From Dromaius novaehollandiae (lineage: Eukaryota; Chordata; Aves; Casuariiformes; Dromaiidae), in contig NC_088103.1 in assembly GCF_036370855.1 (NCBI RefSeq), forward strand, positions 6,635,404 to 6,699,403: a stretch of 64,000 bases of DNA, read 5' to 3'. The position numbers and the translations under genes were made by a program. The notes under the pieces are model-generated. The model searched no databases. It was not told the origin of the DNA and saw only the letters and a list, made by a program, of their open reading frames with translations. This document shows, in pieces, positions 62,000 through 64,000 of the stretch. Position 1 is the first letter of the stretch, and each line of letters starts with the position of its first letter.

Positions 62000-64000
62000 G
62001 GCCAGGCTACCCGCAAGCAGGGCAATACGCCTCGTGCTACGACCGCCGGCAAAGCGGCTGGTGATTTTGCAGAGCGGCAGAAAAGGTGCGTTTTTCCAGC
62101 CTAACCCGGCCGCTCCCCGGCTGCTTTCGCGCTCTGAGCTTGCCCGTTCGCAGCGCGCTGCGGGGAAACCTGGTTACTGTTTCCACGAACGAGATAACCA
62201 AGCGGTGTTTATCCTGCGCGGATCAATACGCTCTCTTCTCCGAATGCACGGAGTCACTCGGACACCTCTAACGAAGGCCATTTTGCAAAATTCCCCCCCG
62301 TCCCCCGTGCAACCACTCCGGGTGCAGAATAACAGCCTTTGAAAAGAGCGAATAAATACATTCACCCTTTACTCTCAATAAATCAAATAGACAAACTTGA
62401 CAAACCATTTTGCTTTAGCTTATCAGCTACCCTTTCACAGGCTCTGGGGTTTTTCCCCCACTACGGGCTTCAAGCAAGCTTCCCTGGGGAAGTATTCAGT
62501 TCACTCTTCCTATTTTTCCCCCAAACAGCCACTTCTCAAGGTTCGCGAGCCCCTTCCCCAGCGCCGTGAGACGCGCCAGCGGCCGTCCGCAGCAAGCTGC
62601 TCTCCGCTCGAGCGGGAAGCGCGGCGGGACGGGGTCCGATTTAGCAGCGCAACGAGAAAGCCCAATTCCTCTGCTTTTCCACCGAATCGTCTTTTTCCCG
62701 TTCTGCTGGTCCCAGAGAAAGTGGGAATTTGGAGATATTTGCGGGGAAGGGGGATACATTCGCTCGGAGCGATTACCTCCTTGCCTCCGTTGCTCCAACG
62801 CGCCGCAGGTGCGCAGTGTTTGCAGCACGTGACCCTTGCAAAAACGATTTCGGTATGAAACGGGTGGCTTTTTTTTTTTTTTTTTCCCTGCAGCTTCTGT
62901 TTCTTTGGAAGCGGCTTCTGGCCTCTAAACAGCACTTTGCTCGCACGCAGCTGCATTGCCAAACGCACGAACAGGGCGGAAAGGTCCTTCCCCGGAGGAG
63001 ACGTGCCTGCGGCTGAACCCAGCCTTCGTGCCCCCTCTTTATTTGCAACCTCCCAAACGCATCGCCAGCTTTGAGGCCAGCCTCGCGCCCGCACGCGCTG
63101 CCGCCTAAGCCTTGGGCTCCTCCGGGGCGAAAGAGCCGAAGAGAAGCGCCATGCGTTAGGGAAAGTTCCGATTTTTAGGAGCAGCAGTCGCCTCTGAAAT
63201 GCAGCCCGACCTTTTGCAAAGCGAAGGAATGGTAAGAAAACGGCCGGCCTAGGTGAAGAGATCTCTAATGATTAGCCATACGAAGCTGTGCTTTAACAAA
63301 CCAAGACCAAATTATTGCAAGGTAAATGCCCCCCCCCCTTCCCCCTCCCTTGGCCGACTTCGTTTTTTAGCAAATGCAAGCGATTAGCAGGGTCAGCGCT
63401 GCCCGGCAAAGCAAAGCGCCGAAGAAAGCGTCTCGCCGCGACTGCCCGGGCAGAGATCACCCCGAGGCCTTCACGAAACTCTTATCAGCCCATCGGGCTC
63501 CCCAGCCGTGCCTCTCGCTTATCGAAAAATAAAGGCGAGCGTCGCAAAGCGCGCGGGGCCGGGGCGGCGGGTGCCCGCCGGCAGCATCTCCCTGCCCGGC
63601 GCGAGCCCCCGGGATGCTGGCGGAGAAGCGCCGGCCCCTCCGATGTCCGGCAGCACCCGCCGCACGCTGTAAAGGTGGGAAAGGAGGGCGATTCCAGCGG
63701 CTCCTTCCCCCTCCCGGCACCCACATCGGGCTCAGAAGCGGCCCCGCGGAAAAAGCCGAGCGGCAGCACCCTACCTGAGCGATTTGGGGGAGATCACCGC
63801 CCGGGGAAACTTCTCCTTGATTATGGAGAATCTGCGACGTGTCACTCCGGTTATTCCCTAATCATCATATCAAACTCCAAAGGTTCAGCAGCCCCAGGTT
63901 GGTTTACAGTCCCTCCGGGTTAAACGTTAACTCGCTCTATCTCCCGGCTCCCTGCAGGCCTTTGACCAGATAGCTGGGTCACCGCAGCTCAGACACCACC
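62000..64000. promoter_or_regulatory. GC- and CpG-rich stretch, probable CpG island running off the window
   Basis: Frequent CG dinucleotides, densest at 62,540-62,640 and 63,400-63,780, contrast with the CG-poor DNA of most of the window. No coding exon is recognisable; the long open frames here (such as the 202-codon one at 63315) reflect GC content and lack of stops. It could be the promoter of the next gene or of upstream A1CF exons. Confidence 0.55.

Noticed and set aside
63315..63923. 202-codon open frame in the GC-rich end
   Set aside because: Its composition is Ala/Arg/Pro-rich as expected from CpG-rich DNA. No domain is recognised, and overlapping open frames occur on the other strand.

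Overview
The window is vertebrate nuclear DNA, most likely from a bird (another sauropsid is possible). Its genes are split into many short exons with GT..AG introns. The interspersed repeats I can recognise are CR1-type LINE 3' ends, and the introns are compact. There are no bacterial operons, CRISPR arrays or ribosome binding sites. Two complete protein-coding genes can be assembled exon by exon; they lie tail to tail (convergent).

Bases 1-23,860 hold ASAH2, the neutral ceramidase, on the + strand. Twenty coding exons (407-23535) join in frame to a 742-residue type II membrane ectoenzyme. The catalytic Ser, the four zinc ligands and the usual glycosylation sites are present, but the Ser/Thr-rich mucin-like stalk is very short. 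The first coding intron appears to use a GC donor instead of GT. A poly(A) signal lies at 23842-23847.

Bases 23,860-33,388 hold no recognisable coding exon. They contain ordinary intergenic DNA, the 3' UTR of A1CF (end not fixed), simple repeats and two AT-rich homeodomain-motif blocks that look like non-coding conserved elements.

Bases 33,389-55,996 hold A1CF, the APOBEC1 complementation factor, on the - strand. Eleven coding exons (55951 down to 33389) join to a 589-residue protein with three RRMs, a Gly/Arg-rich linker and a C-terminal double-stranded-RNA-binding-like domain. A 24-base tandem acceptor at exon 8 reproduces the site of the known 8-residue isoform difference. Intron 4 contains an unexplained 101-codon acidic open frame at 48216-48518 that may be a gene remnant.

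Bases 56,000-64,000 hold no recognised coding exon. They contain one well-preserved CR1 3' end, an AT-rich motif block (61,200-61,720), and a GC- and CpG-rich stretch from about 62,000 to the window end that looks like a CpG island. That island could be a promoter for a neighbour outside the window (PRKG1 is the neighbour in human) or for upstream A1CF exons.

The two genes are not one pathway. ASAH2 hydrolyses ceramide at the enterocyte surface, and A1CF is a nuclear RNA-binding protein of liver and intestine. Their adjacency is a synteny feature.
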